Source: a virus. From it: a DNA stretch of 23,542 bases. Positions 23,335 to 23,542 of this stretch are shown piece after piece. Numbering within the stretch: the stretch's first letter is position 1; each line of letters begins with the position of its first letter. Made by a program: the position numbers and the translations under genes. The notes beneath the pieces were generated by a model that saw nothing but the letters and a program-made list of their open reading frames with translations, did no database searches and had not been told where the DNA came from. The stretch is taken from positions 1 to 23,542 of the IMG/VR virus record IMGVR_UViG_3300027881_000080, one strand, 5' to 3'.

Positions 23335-23542
23335 CCAGCAGGGGACTGAACATCGGCATTGTGGGGGCTGCTATTCTGGCAGCCTTTTTTGTTGTCGGGG
23401 TGTTCTACTGGTCTGACTTGCAGATTAAGGGAAAGCAAATAGAACTGATCAAACTGGAAACCCTGGCTGAACAGTTGGAAAACGAGTTGGAGCAACTCAC
23501 GAGAACCTATGCCAATGCGCGTCAGCATAGCCTGGAAACGAA
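23331..23542 (+). CDS. Putative i-spanin (Rz-like), 3' truncated by the window
   Basis: ATG 23331 overlaps the previous stop (ATGA) and the frame stays open to the right edge, giving the first 70 residues. Residues ~7-27 are an N-terminal membrane anchor (NIGIVGAAILAAFFVVGVFY). The rest is a charged heptad-rich helix (IELIKLETLAEQLENELEQL) running toward the cut edge. Type II anchor plus periplasmic coiled coil after the endolysin and holin is the Rz layout; spanins disrupt the outer membrane in Gram-negative hosts. An overlapping or downstream o-spanin, if any, would lie outside this window. Confidence 0.65.
   Translation, partial: MTSRGLNIGIVGAAILAAFFVVGVFYWSDLQIKGKQIELIKLETLAEQLENELEQLTRTYANARQHSLET

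Noticed and set aside
1-23542. GATC enrichment as a sign of Dam-related biology
   Set aside because: GATC is frequent in some stretches (for example 1-320) but near expectation in others (14461-14760), and follows from the GAT and ATC codons used.

Overview
This window is the structural and lysis half of a tailed, probably siphovirus-like bacteriophage of the HK97/lambda type. All supportable genes lie on the + strand and are packed with start/stop overlaps, so long co-transcribed units are likely. I see no integrase, repressor, tRNA, CRISPR array or insertion sequence, so lifestyle cannot be judged here. The host is unknown. A putative inner-membrane spanin at the right edge points to a Gram-negative host, but this is inference. 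Strong CpG depletion with AGA/AGG-rich arginine codons is a marked compositional trait.

Layout. (1) 2-285: the end of an unknown gene and a 51-residue tail-anchored membrane protein. (2) 322-5812: packaging and head, with P27-type small terminase, large terminase, portal, S49 prohead protease and HK97-fold major capsid protein. (3) 5813-5909: two consecutive RNA hairpins, followed by a small Lys-rich protein and a gp6-type head-tail connector. (4) 6866-9363: an embedded cassette of a GT2 glycosyltransferase, a two-domain GT2 glycosyltransferase and a SAM methyltransferase. (5) 9360-11735: head closure, tail terminator, tail tube, tail assembly chaperones joined by a canonical -1 slippery site (A AAA AAC), and an HK97 gp10-like protein in an unusual place. 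(6) 11739-22439: tape measure, a 1468-residue composite tail-tip protein, a fibre-like protein, a glycosyltransferase-methyltransferase fusion and a discoidin-like minor tail protein. (7) 22423-23542: lysis genes, namely a membrane/coiled-coil protein, a T4-type lysozyme, a small holin-like protein and the start of a putative i-spanin.

How it fits together. Terminase, portal, protease and capsid build and fill the head. The connector, closure, terminator and gp10-like proteins join it to a tail whose length is set by the tape measure. The most distinctive layer is sugar modification: three glycosyltransferase domains and a methyltransferase sit inside the neck genes, and a fused glycosyltransferase-methyltransferase sits beside the putative receptor-binding genes. 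Together they suggest a virion (or host-surface) glycan made and methylated by the phage. A second layer is RNA-level: hairpins follow the capsid, tail tube and fibre-like genes, and two of them are followed by the same CA-rich leader and ribosome-binding site.
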